From Nepenthes gracilis (lineage: Eukaryota; Streptophyta; Magnoliopsida; Caryophyllales; Nepenthaceae), in assembly GCA_033239525.1 (NCBI GenBank), contig BSYO01000020.1:8862656-8926655 (forward strand): a stretch of 64,000 nucleotides of DNA. Reading direction: 5' to 3'. Shown here one piece after another: positions 10,277 to 21,725 of the stretch (positions are counted from its first letter, which is position 1; every line of letters begins with the position of its first letter). Made by a program: the position numbers and the translations under genes. The notes below the pieces were generated by a model. The model ran no database searches. It had not been told where the DNA came from and was given only the letters and a program-made list of their open reading frames with translations.

Positions 10277-12225
10277 ATGGCTCCAGGAGTAAAGGAAATT
10301 GCTTCCTCGATGACGCTTGGTAGGCTCGAGGAGATTCGAGAGCGGTATGGAATCCCCGATTCCATTGCCATGGTGGTTCCGGAGTCTTGTGAGAGGGCGT
10401 GGTGTCCACTTGATGGGTTCATCACGGTGTACGAAGTCTACCTCAAGGGTGGGCTCTGTTTTCTAGTTTCTAAGGAGCTTTACCAAATAATGATGGTGCT
10501 TGGTGTTCCTCTTGCCCAGGCTTAACCAAATACGATAAGGTATTTTGTTTCTTTGTGCGTCTTCGATCGGTGCCATGATAAGCCGTTGGACGCACTTATG
10601 GTCAAGGTTATGTTCCGTTTTACACATAACCTTGACTGGATCATAATGACCCCCCACCCGGACTTTTTTGTGATGTGCGGGGGGAACCCGGACTAGACCA
10701 AGAGGTGGAAGGATAAATTCTTCTTCCTTGGCATCCGAGAGAATTGGGCCATCCCTATTGTTTGGGGGAATGTGGCCAATCAGTACTCCTCGGATCCCTC
10801 AAGGGATAAGAGAGACGTAGTGAAGGAGTTCTTGGATCTGGTGATGGCCAATCTCGGGGGCTTTCACGAGAATAAATACAACATCTGGCTTTCGTCTGAG
10901 AACTTCGAGAAAGCGAAGTGGGGTCCATGGTCTGGGACCTCCATTACGACTCCTCCTGAGAAGTCAAAGAAGAAGAGACTGAGGAGGAGAGAAAAATCTT
11001 TGAGGATTGAGGGGCCTGTGGAGTGCACGGAGAAGAGTCGTCCGGTCAAGGGTTCGAAACATCTGGCGGCCATTGTTGAGTTCCCCCCATCTGATGATGA
11101 TGACGATGATGATTTTGATGACAACGCCGTGATTGCCCCTCTTTTCAAGAGGTCAAGGACTGGTTCCTTACCAGAGCCCTCAGGGACTAGAGGTCTCGCC
11201 CTTGCCCTTTTGGCTGATCCTCTCAGTGGGTCCTCGGGGGGATTGTATAGATCATGGAGCTCCCGGACGTCCAGTCTCCCAATGATGATCCCACTCCAGG
11301 AGTTCCCGCTGATCTTCCTGGTGAAGTCTCGGATGGGATTGGCCACCATTCCGAGGACATCGACGCCAGGGACTCCGTCAGGGAGGCTGAGGGGGGAGTA
11401 ATAGTTGCGACGGTCCTAGAGGCAGAAGGGCCCGAGCAAGCACTGTTGACCTGACTTCTCATGATCCTTCCGAGCATCCCGTAGCAGTCCAAGATGATCA
11501 ACTGTCAGGGCTCCTTGGGGACGCTGACGTTGGGACAGGCTCCTAAGTGCCTTTTATAGTTGTGGAGCATGTGCCTAAGGAAGCATTTGTGGCACCGAGG
11601 AAAGAGCTGCAGGAGTCCGAGGCCCCTGGAGAGCGTGGCCCAGGTCATGATCTTCTGGTCTCCAAGGTAATTTACTGCTTCTTCACTTGCTTTGTTTTCT
11701 GCCGCCTGCGCCCTAATGTGCTTGCCTGTTTTGTAGCTCCAGGGTTTGGCTGGGAGCCTGCTGGTCGAGGAGGTCACCCAGTCCTGCTCGGAGATGGAGT
11801 CGCTGAGAGCCACTGGGGAAGCTGCCCAGCGGGTTGAAGCTAAGCTGGCTGAGGCAGAAAGGAGAGTAGCCTCCTTGGAGGACACCGTCAAGCTCTAGCA
11901 ACTTCAGTAGGGACTTCTCCGGGACAGGGTTGTCCATTTGGAGGAAAGGTTGAGGACGTCCATGTAGACCGCGGAGATTGCACCTTTATTGGATAGCAAG
12001 TACTGGGAGGGCATCCACATGTGCCACCGAGTGCTGCGATTGATCCATCTGCGGTTTCCTGTAGCCGTTCTTGATCCCAGGAACGCCGGTGCCTTACGCG
12101 CAGAAGCTTTGTATGGCGTTGCTGGGAGGCCTTTCCCCGAGTCCGCTCAGGCAGGGTTTGAAGGCGAACCTTCTCCATCCGAGCAGCCAGGTCTAATGGA
12201 CCAGGCGGGGCCTTCTAGACTTTAG
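10277..12225 (+). pseudogene. Antisense gene of element 3 (Transposase_28-like domain plus coiled coil)
   Basis: Runs opposite to its element. From the ATG at 10277 (MAPGVKEIASSM) the frame gives RYGIPDSIAMVVP, GFITVYEVYLKGGLCF, PNTIRYFVSLCVF and RWKDKFFFLGIR, spread over about 160 codons; this layout matches the plant Transposase_28 family (putative gypsy-type transposon domain), function unknown. Then come a basic stretch, an Asp-rich run at 11090-11125, a Pro-rich region, and after an intron (11667-11736) a heptad coiled coil followed by YWEGIHMCHRVLRL and VLDPRNAGA. In-frame stops (10523, 10691, three TAG around 11896-11968) and two frameshifts between 11200 and 11560 make it a pseudogene. 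It is related to antisense gene B of element 2 (35333-37273). Confidence 0.8.
11667..11736 (+). other. GT-AG intron in the antisense gene
   Basis: 70 bases from CCAAG|GTAATTT to a pyrimidine-rich CCTGTTTTGTAG|CTCCAG. The upstream frame ends GPGHDLLVSK and the downstream frame starts LQGLAGSLLVEEVTQ, both in phase 0, so removal fuses two open frames cleanly. Seen in sequence; that splicing happens is inference. Confidence 0.72.
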
Positions 12226-12540
12226 GAGGCACGAGGACAAGGGAGCCCAGAGGGGCTCTCATGATACATTGGCTCTTTTTTTTTTTTTTTGTAACATTGT
12301 ACAGGAGCCTTGTTTTGTAAATAAAACTTACTCTTTCTAAGCTGAAGCTTCGGACTTTTTGCTCGGTTTGTACAAGTGTCTGTTCTTTTTGTGATGCGCC
12401 GCTAAGTATCTTGTCCTTAGCTTTAAGCGTGAGTTTTGAAGGATTATGCTGCCTTTTGACCTCTCGGATTGACTGGCTTTGCACGAAGTTCCTAGAGCTC
12501 GACCATTTACGCCACTCAGACGGAGCCGAGTTTTTATAAT
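12226..12540 (+). terminator. 3' untranslated region and poly(A) signal of the antisense gene
   Basis: About 95 bases after the stop near 12223 there is TTGTAAATAAAACTTAC with AATAAA at 12319-12324, preceded by a T-run at 12277-12290. This is a plausible plus-strand cleavage and polyadenylation region, opposite to the element's own direction. Confidence 0.55.
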
Positions 12541-14575
12541 ACAACCTCTGGGGCCTCTCGGATAGGACCGAGTTTTTAGAATACGACCTCTAGGGCCGCT
12601 CGGATAGGACCGAGTTTTTAGAATATGACCTCTGGGGCCGCTTAGATGGGACCGAGTTTTTAGAATACGACCCTTGGGCCGCTCGGATGGGACCGAGTTT
12701 TTTAGAATACGACCTCTGGGGCCGCTCGGATAAGACCGAGTTTTTTAGAATATGACCTCTGGGGCCGCTTGGATAGGACCGAGTTTTTAGAATATGAACT
12801 TTGGGGCTGCTTGGATAGGACCGAGTTTTTAGAATACGACCTCTAGGGCCACTCGGATGGGACCGAGTTTTTAGAATACGACATCTGGGGCTGCTCAGAT
12901 AAGACCGAGTTTTTTAGAATACGACCTCTAGGGCCGCTCGGATAGGACCGAGTTTTTAGAATATGACTTCTGTGGCCTCTCGGATAGGACTAAGTTTTTA
13001 GAATACGACCTCTGGGGCCGCTCGGATAGGACCGAGTTTTTAAAATACGACCTTTGGAGCCAATTGGACAGAGTTGAGTTTTTTAGAATATGACCTCTAG
13101 GGCCGCTCGGATAAGACCGAGTTTTTAAAATATGACCTCTGGGGCCGCTTGGATGGGACCGAGTTTTTAGAATACGACCTCTAGGGCCCCTCGGATGGGA
13201 CCGAGTTTTTTAGAATACGACCTCTGGGGCCTCTCTGATAAGACTGCATTTTTTAGAATACGACCTTTGGGGCTGCTCGAAAAAGACCGAGTTTTTAGAA
13301 TACGACCTCTGGGGCCGCTCAGATAGGACCGAGTTTTTAGAATACGACCTCTGGGGCCGCTCAGATAGGACCGAGTTTTTAGAGTATGACCTCTGGGGCC
13401 GCTTGGATGGGACCGAGTTTTTAGAATACGACCTCTAGGGCCCCTCGGATGGGACCGAGGTTTTTAGAATACGACCTCGGGGCCTCTCGATAAGACTGCA
13501 TTTTTAGAATACGACCTTTGGGGCTGCTCGAAAAAGATCGAGTTTTTAGAATATGACCTCTGGGGCCGCTCAGATAGGACCGAGTTTTTAGAATACGACC
13601 TCTGGGGCCACTCAGATAGGACCGAGTTTTTAGAATATGACCTCTGGGGCCGCTTGGATGGGACCGAGTTTTTAGAATACGACCTCTAGGGCCCCTCGGA
13701 TGGGACCGAGTTTTTTAGAATACGACCTCTGGGGCCGCTCGGATAAGACCGAGTTTTTTAGAATATGACCTCTGGGGCCGCTCGGATAGGACCGAGTTTT
13801 TAGAATATGAACTTTGGGGCTGCTTGGATAGGACCGAGTTTTTAGAATACGACCTCTGGGGTCATTCGGATGGGACCGAATTTTTAGAATACGACCTCTA
13901 GAGCCGCTCGGATGGGACCGAGTTTTTTAGAATACAACCTCTGGGGCCGCTCGGATGGGACCAAGTTTTTAGAATACGACCTCTAGGGCTGCTCGGATGG
14001 GATCGAGTTTTTTAGAATACGACCTCTGGGGCCACTCGGATAAGACCGCATTTTTTAGAATACGACCTTTGGGGCTGCTCGAAAAAGACCGAGTTTTTAG
14101 AATACGACCTCTGGGGCCGCTCGGATAAAACTGTATTTTTTAGAATACGACCTTTGGGACCGCTCGGAAAAGACCGAGTTTTTATAATACGACCTTTGGG
14201 GCCGCTCAAATGGGATCGAGTTTTTGGAATACGACCTCTGAGGCCGCTCGGATGGGACCGAGTTTTTAGAATATGACCTCTGGGGCCGCTGGGATGGGAC
14301 CAAGTTTTTTAGAATACAACCTCTGGGGCCGCTCAGATAGGATCGAGTTTTTTAGAATACAACCCTTGGGGCTGCTCGGATAGGACCGAGTTTTTAGAAT
14401 ACGACCTCTGGGGCTGCTCGGATTGGACCGAGTTTTTAGAATACGACCTCTGGGGCCACTCGGACGGAGCTTCATTTTTAGAATACGACCTCTGGGGCCA
14501 CTCGGATGGGACCGAGTTTTTTAGAATACGACCTCTGGGGCCGCTCGGATGGGACGGAGTTTTTTAGAATACTAG
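12541..14575. repeat. 42-bp tandem repeat array, about 48 units
   Basis: Unbroken head-to-tail array with unit of the form GACCTCTGGGGCCGCTCGGA + TAGGACCGAGTTTTTAGAATAC, 41 to 43 bases each. Variants form a higher-order pattern: the marker ...AGGGCCCCTCGGATGGGA recurs at about 13185, 13439 and 13691, so blocks of six units (252-254 bases) have been duplicated. The array lies between the gag remnant and the 3' end of the antisense gene. Because 42 is a multiple of three, minus-strand frames stay open and spell a 14-residue repeat (RPQRSYSKNS...), which I take to be incidental. Confidence 0.95.
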
Positions 14576-14930
14576 GAAGGCTTGCTCTCTCTCTGACTTG
14601 GGAATAGGCTTGATCTTAATGAGGGAACATGAGAATACATAATGATGGACACATTGAAGGGACCCTTTCATTCTTGTAGACGTGTTACATTGAGTGGCCT
14701 CTAAGGCCATCTTAATCCTTCACGTTACATCAGTGCCCTAAGTCCTAGATGATGCATGTTTGAGCCTTAGCGTCCTTCTTGCCTACTCATGCTCTCTTTG
14801 TTGCCTCCTTGAAGGCCGTGGCCATTCGACAGCCCCCTAGTCAATGGTTAGGCGCGCTTTGTGTTCATGATGGCTTTGCCTTTCGAATGACTCGACCAAC
14901 CTCATCCTCCTATTCTAAGAGCCTGCCCGG
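14576..14930. other. Spacer between repeat array and gag remnant
   Basis: 355 bases with no ORF, repeat or motif I can name. Confidence 0.5.
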
Positions 14931-15656
14931 GCTGTGACAGGAAACGGTCGAGATGGCCCTCTATTACCAGCCTTTCGACCTCCACTCGTAGTGTCCTACA
15001 ATCCTCGTGTCATGGCCAAGACTGCGGTGGTAATGGCAGTACTCCCTTGGGTCACCTCCATCCGGGTTTTTCAACCCCTTGGGCTATCTGAAGAACTCCT
15101 CGTCTCGAATCTACCTTAGGATGCTGGTGAGTGACTCATTCAAGTGAGTCAGGTCTAATGGCTCGTTTCCTCCAAGGACAATCCGTTCGGGCTTATACTG
15201 CCTGGACGGCCCTTCGGTCTTCAGTTGGTTGCCAACCTTTCTTTTTCCTTCCCCCGTCCTTGGGTCAGGATCTTCTCTACCTTCCCGGTTATTTACTTTG
15301 CCGGTCTTGGCTCTGAAGACCATCTTCTAGAGCTTTTTGAGCTCACCCCTCGTTGGGGATTGGGTCATGGCCTTCTTTTTGTTGAGGTAATCCCTCAGTT
15401 CGCAAGAAGTTTGCGCAACTTACCGCTCCTCCTGGGGTGCTGCTGTCCGCAAAGTTTTGGGGCATGCTCCCCTGGACTACTCGTCCATCTTTGTGTAGAG
15501 AGTCTGGACTGCTCTCGAGAGACCGTCCACCTTTTTCACCAGTTTTCGTACGCAAGCACTAGGACGGCCACTTGTCGTACTGCTTGATGGGAGGCACCTG
15601 CTGAAGGGTGCTACCTCTCGGGCTGATGTGCTGGCTTGGGCCTGCTTATTCACCAT
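14931..15656 (-). pseudogene. Shortened gag remnant of element 3
   Basis: Starts at ATG 15656 (MVNKQAQASTSAR), the same opening as the gags of elements 1 and 2 (MVNTRAQAS). It ends after a degraded knuckle YCHYHRSLGHDTR at about 15010-15053 and VERLVIEGHLDRF, which matches EIEELICHGHLKRF in element 1. Only about 240 codons lie between, where element 1 has more than 500, so the capsid core has been lost. Several stops and frameshifts interrupt it. No capsid protein can come from this copy; packaging would depend on another element. Confidence 0.75.
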
Positions 15657-15715
15657 TTTTGGTGTGCTGGTTGTTCTGTGGTGGCGGGAAGCGATGGTCT
15701 TTTTGTCAAGGCTTC

Positions 15716-15731
15716 CCACAAACGGAGCCAA
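15716..15731 (-). other. Primer-binding site of element 3
   Basis: Minus-strand TTGGCTCCGTTTGTGG directly after the LTR, three changes from the site of element 2. Confidence 0.78.
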
Positions 15732-16207
15732 TATTGTGTTCCAGATTTTGGGGTCTAGTGCAACACAAATATTAGAGGGTGTGAAAATGTAAAGAGGGAG
15801 AGAAGAACACCGGATTTTACGTGGGAAACCTCCCCTTGAATGATGAGGAAAAACCACGAGACTCAAGGGCCTAAAAGATGCTTCACTATAGGCGGAGGAG
15901 TTACAAATTATAAGTTTGTGGGAGTATCTTCCCTTTTTCCTTCCTAGCCTCTCTCCCTTGAAAGCTCTCTCTTTTTTGAAGCTCAAGGGCCTTTTCCTTC
16001 TTATTTCGAAAGAGGAAGAAGAAGCCAACCTTTGTCCGGAATGAGGACCCAAAAGCCGAAGCCCCTTTCTTGGAGCTTTTGCTGGGTATTTATAGTGGAG
16101 GGATGTTCCTTAAGATTGGTCCACGTGGCAGCCATTGCATGGCTGGGAGGCTGTCCACCTGCCCTGCTGGTTGCGTCAGGCGCGTTGGTGTGTGCAGGGA
16201 GGTAAGC

Positions 16208-19047
16208 TGTAACGACCCAAAATTTGAATAAGGAAATTTTAACCATTAGGTCCGGTCAACGCCCGTTGACCGAAAATCCAAAGGTGAAGAAGTCCGGAAT
16301 TGGCATTAAGGAAATTGCTGTCCGGATTTCCTTAATGCAGTCCGGATGCCCATAATAAAAGAAGTCCGGATTTCGTTGGGCAAATGAAGTCCGGATTTCC
16401 CTTGGTAAATGAACTCCGGATTTTCGGAGTAAAAACGCGTGCGGATTTGCTGAAAGAAAACACTCCGGATTTCCGACGTGAAAACGCGTCCGGATCACTC
16501 CGGATTTTCCGAAGTAAAATGTGAGTCCGGACTTGTTAAAGAAGTCCGGTCACAGTTAAGGCAGAATTTTGGGGAAGGAGCAGCATTAAATGTCTACAGT
16601 TTCCGATACGTGTTGGAAAGCTAAGTCTCATGGGAAATGTAGGATAATTTATAACAACGTTGGAAAATAGGAAAAGAATGATAAATGAGGGCCACCAAAC
16701 TTAGGGCTATAAATAAGGGCCTTGGGGCCTCAGGAATGAGGCACCACTAGAAACTCTTCTAAAAGTAGAAGGCCAAAAGCTAAGGAAAAAGTAGAAACGA
16801 ACTCAGGCAAGATACTCACCCCTATTTCTAAAACTCATGTTTATTTATGTTATTATGAAATTATATGATATTCTGTATGAGTATGATTTTACTGTTCGCT
16901 CTGAAATGCATGTTTAAAGGAAATTCTGTTATGCATGATTTTAGTTATATTCTGTTAATGTTCTGTCAAATTCAATCTTTGAAATTTAAGATAAATGAAC
17001 TTCAGCGTCCTTACAGAAAACGAAAATGAACTCCGGCCTACTGTAGAAATGAAATGAACTCCGGCCCTTTGAACAAATCTGCTCCGTCCTTTGTGAAAAA
17101 GAAACTCTGGCCTTATGTCCTAAAAAGAAGTCCGGCCTACTGTAAAGAACTCCGGCCCTTTAAATAATATGCTCGTTCCTTTGTGAAAAGAAACTCTGGC
17201 CTTATGGTACTCCGGCCTTTGATGTTTCGGTTTTGCTGTGTTAAAATCGAGATCGGCTCTCTTCATGTTAAAATCAAAATCGACTCTCTTCATGTTAAAA
17301 TAGAAACCGGCTTTCTTCATGTTAAAATCGAGATCGGCTCTCATCATGTTAAAATCGAAATCGGCTCTCTTCATGTTAAAATCGAAATCGGCTCTCATCA
17401 TGTTAAAATCGAAATCGGCTCTCTTCATGTTAAAATCGAAATTGGCTCTCTTCATGTTAAAATCGAGATCGGCTTTCTTCATGTTAAAATCGAAACCGGC
17501 TTCCTTCGTGATAAAATTGAAACCGGCTTTCTTTGTATTAAAATCGAAATCGGTTTTCTTGTGTTAACAATAGAAATCGGCCCCTTTGTGATATCAATGA
17601 AACCGGCCCTGAGTACTTGAAATAGAAACCAGCTCTAATTTAAATTCGAAACCGGCCATGTGTCTTGGAATTTGGACTCCGTCCTATGAGCTCCGGATTT
17701 TTAAAGAAAATCCACTCCGTCCCTTTGAGCTCTGGATTTTAAAGGAAAATCCACTCCGGCCCTTTGAACTCCGGAATTTAAAAGAAAAGCCACTCCGGCC
17801 TTGAACTCCGAATTATTTATTAAAGACAAGTCACTCCGGATTTCTGTAAAACAAAAGCACTCCGTCCGTTTAGAGCTCCGTCCAAGTACTCCGTCTTTTA
17901 AAAAGAAAACGGCACTCCGTCCCTGATTAAAGAACTTCCGACTTTTGCAGCATAATGTAATTGTGCTCCATCTTTCATAAATAAAGAACTTCGGCTTTGA
18001 CTAAAGTAAATGAACTCCGATTTTGAAAGACAGCGAACTCCGGTTTCAAAAGAAAACTAACTTCGGCTTTGATTAAAGAAAATGAACTCCGGCTTCAGGA
18101 AATTAACTCCGGCAATGAACTTAGCTTTCCATTTCTGGACTTTGGCTTACATATTAAAAAGAGCTTCGGAAAAATTAACTTCGGATGTTTGCTTTGGAAA
18201 AATAAGCTTCGGCTTTGATGATATGAACTTCAGTAAAGAATAAGAAAACTTATGAAATATGGACAGCAAGTGGAACTCTTCCGACTTTTGAACTATGATA
18301 TATGGCCAATAAAGAACACGAACCAAGAACCGAGTTTCCATTAAACTTGCTGTTAAAGATGGATGAAGGATATTAGAGTGACACTTGAGGATGCCTCCTG
18401 GGCCACGGGAGGGGACCTTTTGGTGGCACAAGAACTATGGACTATGGCCCCGTATGTCGGGTCAAAGGCATTACCTCCCGCCCCGGGGAGCATAATGAGG
18501 GGATACGGCTTTAGGTTGTGGGGTAGCACACAACCCGTCCTCGATGTTGTCCGCTCCCGTCCGGTCCCTAAAGATTATATGAGTTTCGAATGATTTTGAT
18601 GAAGACAAGATAAAAAGAATATGAACCCAGAAAGAAACAATATGATGATTTTATATTATGATCTATACTTTGATTATATGTATGCTTGTGATTTCTGCAT
18701 GTGAGTATCCTGCTGGGCTTTGTAAGCTCACTCTTGCAAATTTTCAGATGACAGGCTTATGGAGGACGAAGTTGAGTAGAGTCCTATGGTTATGCGGGCT
18801 GGAGCAGATTTTTTTGGAGTTTTGTTTTTTTTGTTTGAGGAAACTTGTAATTTTTGATTCCGCTGCTTATGAATGTTAGAATGTTTCCGTGATATTTTTG
18901 GAATTTATGAAATTATTAATCTTTAGAATGCATCTCAGGTTTGAATAAAGAAAAGAAAAATTTTTATGTTCACCTTTTTATCTCTTAATTGTAAGAACTT
19001 TGGTTTTGACGACGGCTTTTGATGGTATTAAAAGTCGGGTCGTCACA
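16208..19047 (+). mobile_element. Solo LTR of a Tekay-like Ty3/gypsy family
   Basis: 2840 bp beginning TGTAACGACCCAAAA and ending GGGTCGTCACA, flanked by the 5-bp duplication TAAGC (16203-16207 and 19048-19052). It resembles the 2.8-kb LTRs of the Tekay element at 42622 in both ends, in TATAAATA (16708-16715), in a degenerate CTCCG-repeat zone (16980-18240) and in the block around CTCACTCTTGC...TTTTCAGATGA (18727-18751). No internal region or second LTR is present, so it is the product of LTR-LTR recombination. Confidence 0.9.
17227..17640. repeat. 27-28-bp tandem repeats inside the solo LTR
   Basis: About 14 units of the type CGAAATCGGCTCTCTTCATG TTAAAAT, with the best-conserved ones at 17260-17490. 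They keep an open minus-strand frame (MKRADFDFN repeated) that has no other support as a gene. Confidence 0.85.
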
Positions 19048-19777
19048 TAAGCTACCGACGCCGTTGGATGAATCTTACTGTGTCAGGCGTGTAGGCCCTG
19101 ATGTCAGTCTTGAAGTGACAAGGCCTGCTCTGAGCATCATCATATGCTGTGGAGGCAGCGTTTGGCAGTGGTTGCGTGCTCCTTGGTAATAGCGAAGATG
19201 CTGAGCTGGCGTTTTCGACCGTTTGCGAGATAGAGTCTTCATCCTTAAGCTGCGTGTCTCATCCCTTTGTGAGTTCGCGGACTCGTTGAGGGAGACAGTT
19301 CTCGGACGTTAACTGCTCTCTTAATGATTGAAGGATCTTAGGTTCCTTGTGGAGAGTCCCTGGGTCTTTGCTGACCTCTCGGATAATCTGGGCCCATAGG
19401 AGTATCTGATATCCTCGGGCTTCTTACGCTGAAAAAGGGGTTTGGGCATTTTAAGCCTTCCGAGACCTGTTGGGTCTTGTGGCATCCTCGTGTTCTTTGG
19501 GCTAGGTTCTCAGAAGCTTCTTGGGTTTCCTTGATGACGTCAGCCCCTCGTGGTGTCCTTGTGCTTTTCTTGGTCAAATTGGCCTCTCAAACCTTTGTCG
19601 CTACTTGGGCTTCTAGGACGCTAACCCACGTTCTTAGGCTCATTGGGCTAAGTTATCCCAAGGAACTAATTTGGGCCTTTGAGCTTCTTGGGCCAACCCT
19701 TCTTCTTTGATCATGGTCGTGACTTTGGGCCTCTTCTTTGGGATGTGTTTTATCTGCCCTAATATTGGGACCCAACA

Positions 19778-20580
19778 CAAACCAATCCTCAAACCAGGCC
19801 TCAAGCTAGTTAAATAAATCGGCAAGCATGCTAAATTTTAGTTCATATACAGTTAACCGGTTCATCAAGCCAACTTATAAGTGTAGAAAAATTAAATTAG
19901 ACTGACCCACGGACCGACCTTTGATTTGGTCTCGAATCAAAAATTGAGCCCTTATAAAATTGTGCTAAAAATTAACTAAAGAAAAGTAACCGAGTCAACC
20001 TCAAAATCGAACACCGAGCCGATAGTAGAGTCAGCCGAATATATAATATGTTAAATCCGTATTTTAATACATATAAGAAATTAAGGTTAAAACCACTAAA
20101 ATGGACTATGCATTAATTTTTATTACAATTTATGGATTGTTATTAGTTATCGCATCTTTTGATTGCCTGTTTTGATATTATGAAAATTTACATGGGAACT
20201 TTTCATAGCCATTGCATTGATTTCTGTTGTTTATTATCATATGGTATGGTTTTATGTTCAAGAAAAGATGTTAGAGAAGTTTCATAAGATTTGAAGAATG
20301 ATAAATATTTTCTCCTGGAGAGAATTACGTAAAGAAGCACGAAGAATAAGATGAGAGTTTTCATAAAGAAATTTTCAAATTTTGAGAATACGTAAGAAAT
20401 TTGAGAATAAGTTGTTTGGACGGTTTGGTCTTAGGTCGATAAATTTGGAAGGAATGGATTTGGATGGTTTGAAGGACTAGTTTTCTCGGCCTAGTTGACC
20501 GGTTTGGAAGATTTGAATGGATTGAATCTCCCGGTTAGGATTTCTCCGTTGTCTATTGTGCCGGAATGCGCCCTTCTGCC
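19778..20580. other. Spacer right of element 3
   Basis: Continuation of the sequence interrupted by element 3. No ORF above background. The part from about 20400 is T/G-rich and ends GTGCCGGAATGCGCCCTTCTGCC; similar words (GTGCTGGAATGCATCTTTTTGCC) occur just right of the copia element at 24736, so 20400-20580 and 24670-25323 may be one LINE sequence split by it. Confidence 0.35.
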
Positions 20581-21673
20581 TGTTGGAATCTGGGCGATCG
20601 GTCGGATAGAATAATAAACAGTGAAGGGAAAGAGGAAGAAGAAGCACACACATGTTTTACGTGGAAACCCTTTTGAACTAAGGGAAAACCACGAGAGCAA
20701 AGACTAGAGCAAATCCACTATGTGAAATAGGTTACAAACCTCCAAGATGGAGTATCCGCTACACACTCGAGAATAACTCTCTCTCACCGGTGGTGCACTC
20801 CTCTCTTTTTTTTTCATTCTTGGATTTTACCTCCTTACACTTTACCGTACTCGGATGCTTTCTCTCACACTCTCAACCTCTTTTCTCTCTCTGCTCTGCC
20901 TCACTATACCTGCATGCCCAGCATGCATATATATAGTGGTCAGCCCGAAGGCCTTCAACCAATAGACAGGTTGAGTGTGGTCAAATGCCTGCCACCTACT
21001 CTACAACCTACCAATAGCTTTATCCACCAACTTTGCAACCTACCGCCTGCACAGACGCCGCACGCGCAGCAAGTCTGCCACCTGCTCCACTGTCCAGCAA
21101 CTTGTGACCAACTGTCCATGACGTCCTCAGTCGTTGCTGCAGTCAAGTCCCTTGGCCGTCTGTACCCATTGGCTATCACAAGAGTCTTCTAGTGTTCCTT
21201 GGTTGATTTCATACCAGTAATACCAACTGGTAAGTTCTTTCTTCCCATCCAGTCAACATGTTGACCGGCAACCCAAAGGCGCTCCAGTATTTTCTACTCC
21301 GAAAATACTATCAAGAAATCCTTTCTTGATTTCCTTTCCAGCCTTAGCCGGTCAACCTTCCGTTGACCAGATCCAGTCAAGCTTCTATTGACCATCCTGC
21401 ACAGCCATCCGGTCAACGTTCCTGTTGACCATCTTCTGCTGCTATCCGAAGAACTTGACTGTCCTCTACAGCCATCCAGTCAACCTTCCTGTTGACTGTC
21501 CTCCACAGTCATCTGGTCAACCTTCCTGTTGACCGTCCTCCACAGTCATCTGGTCAACCTTCCTATTGACCATCATTACCTTCCAGCTGGTCAACATTCG
21601 TTGACCGGCTAATGCACCCCGATGGTAAACTAGTTTGTTGAATCCCCCACAAGGGAGTGACCATATTCCAACA
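20581..21673 (-). repeat. 3' LTR of the copia element
   Basis: 1093 bp; minus strand starts TGTTGGAATATGGTCACTCC and ends CCCAGATTCCAACA. Contains several copies of a 60-70-bp unit around GGTCAACCTTCCTGTTGACC. A minus-strand polypurine stretch GAGGGGATGCT lies directly inside at 21674-21684. Confidence 0.88.
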
Positions 21674-21725
21674 AGCATCCCCTCACGACCTTGTAGGGGA
21701 TACCTTTGCCTATACCCGGCGACCA

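Larger units (their letters stand above)
8517..19777 (-). mobile_element. Pol-less Tat-type LTR element 3 with nested solo LTR
   Basis: Complete nonautonomous element. The left LTR is 8517-9717 and the right LTR is 15732-19777 with a 2840-bp insertion inside; without insertion and its duplication both are 1201 bp. The target duplication CAAAC is perfect at 8512-8516 and 19778-19782. Orientation is fixed by a primer-binding site TTGGCTCCGTTTGTGG just inside the right LTR (minus strand) and a polypurine tract (GCATGGGGGGATAA, minus strand) just inside the left LTR. The 6-kb interior holds a shortened gag remnant, a 42-bp tandem array and an antisense gene; protease, RT, RNase H and integrase are absent. 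Confidence 0.93.
15732..19777 (-). repeat. 5' LTR of element 3, split by an insertion
   Basis: The two halves 15732-16207 and 19053-19777 together match the 3' LTR at 8517-9717 with scattered substitutions (a few percent by eye). The inner end reads TATTGTGTTCC where the other LTR has TGTTGCGTTCC, so the terminal dinucleotide has mutated. A TATA box lies at about 16087-16094 (minus). Confidence 0.92.

Noticed and set aside
14012..14475. Minus-strand ORFs encoding a 14-residue repeat (RPQRSYSKNS type)
   Set aside because: They follow from a 42-bp tandem unit being a multiple of three. Frames break wherever a 41- or 43-bp unit occurs, and there is no start context or domain.
12541..14575. CRISPR-like array
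   Set aside because: Units are adjacent without spacers, and the context is a plant retroelement.
17120..17620. Repeat ORFs on both strands inside the solo LTR (MKRADFDFN / HVKIEIGS)
   Set aside because: Again a product of a short tandem repeat inside an LTR; both strands are open equally.
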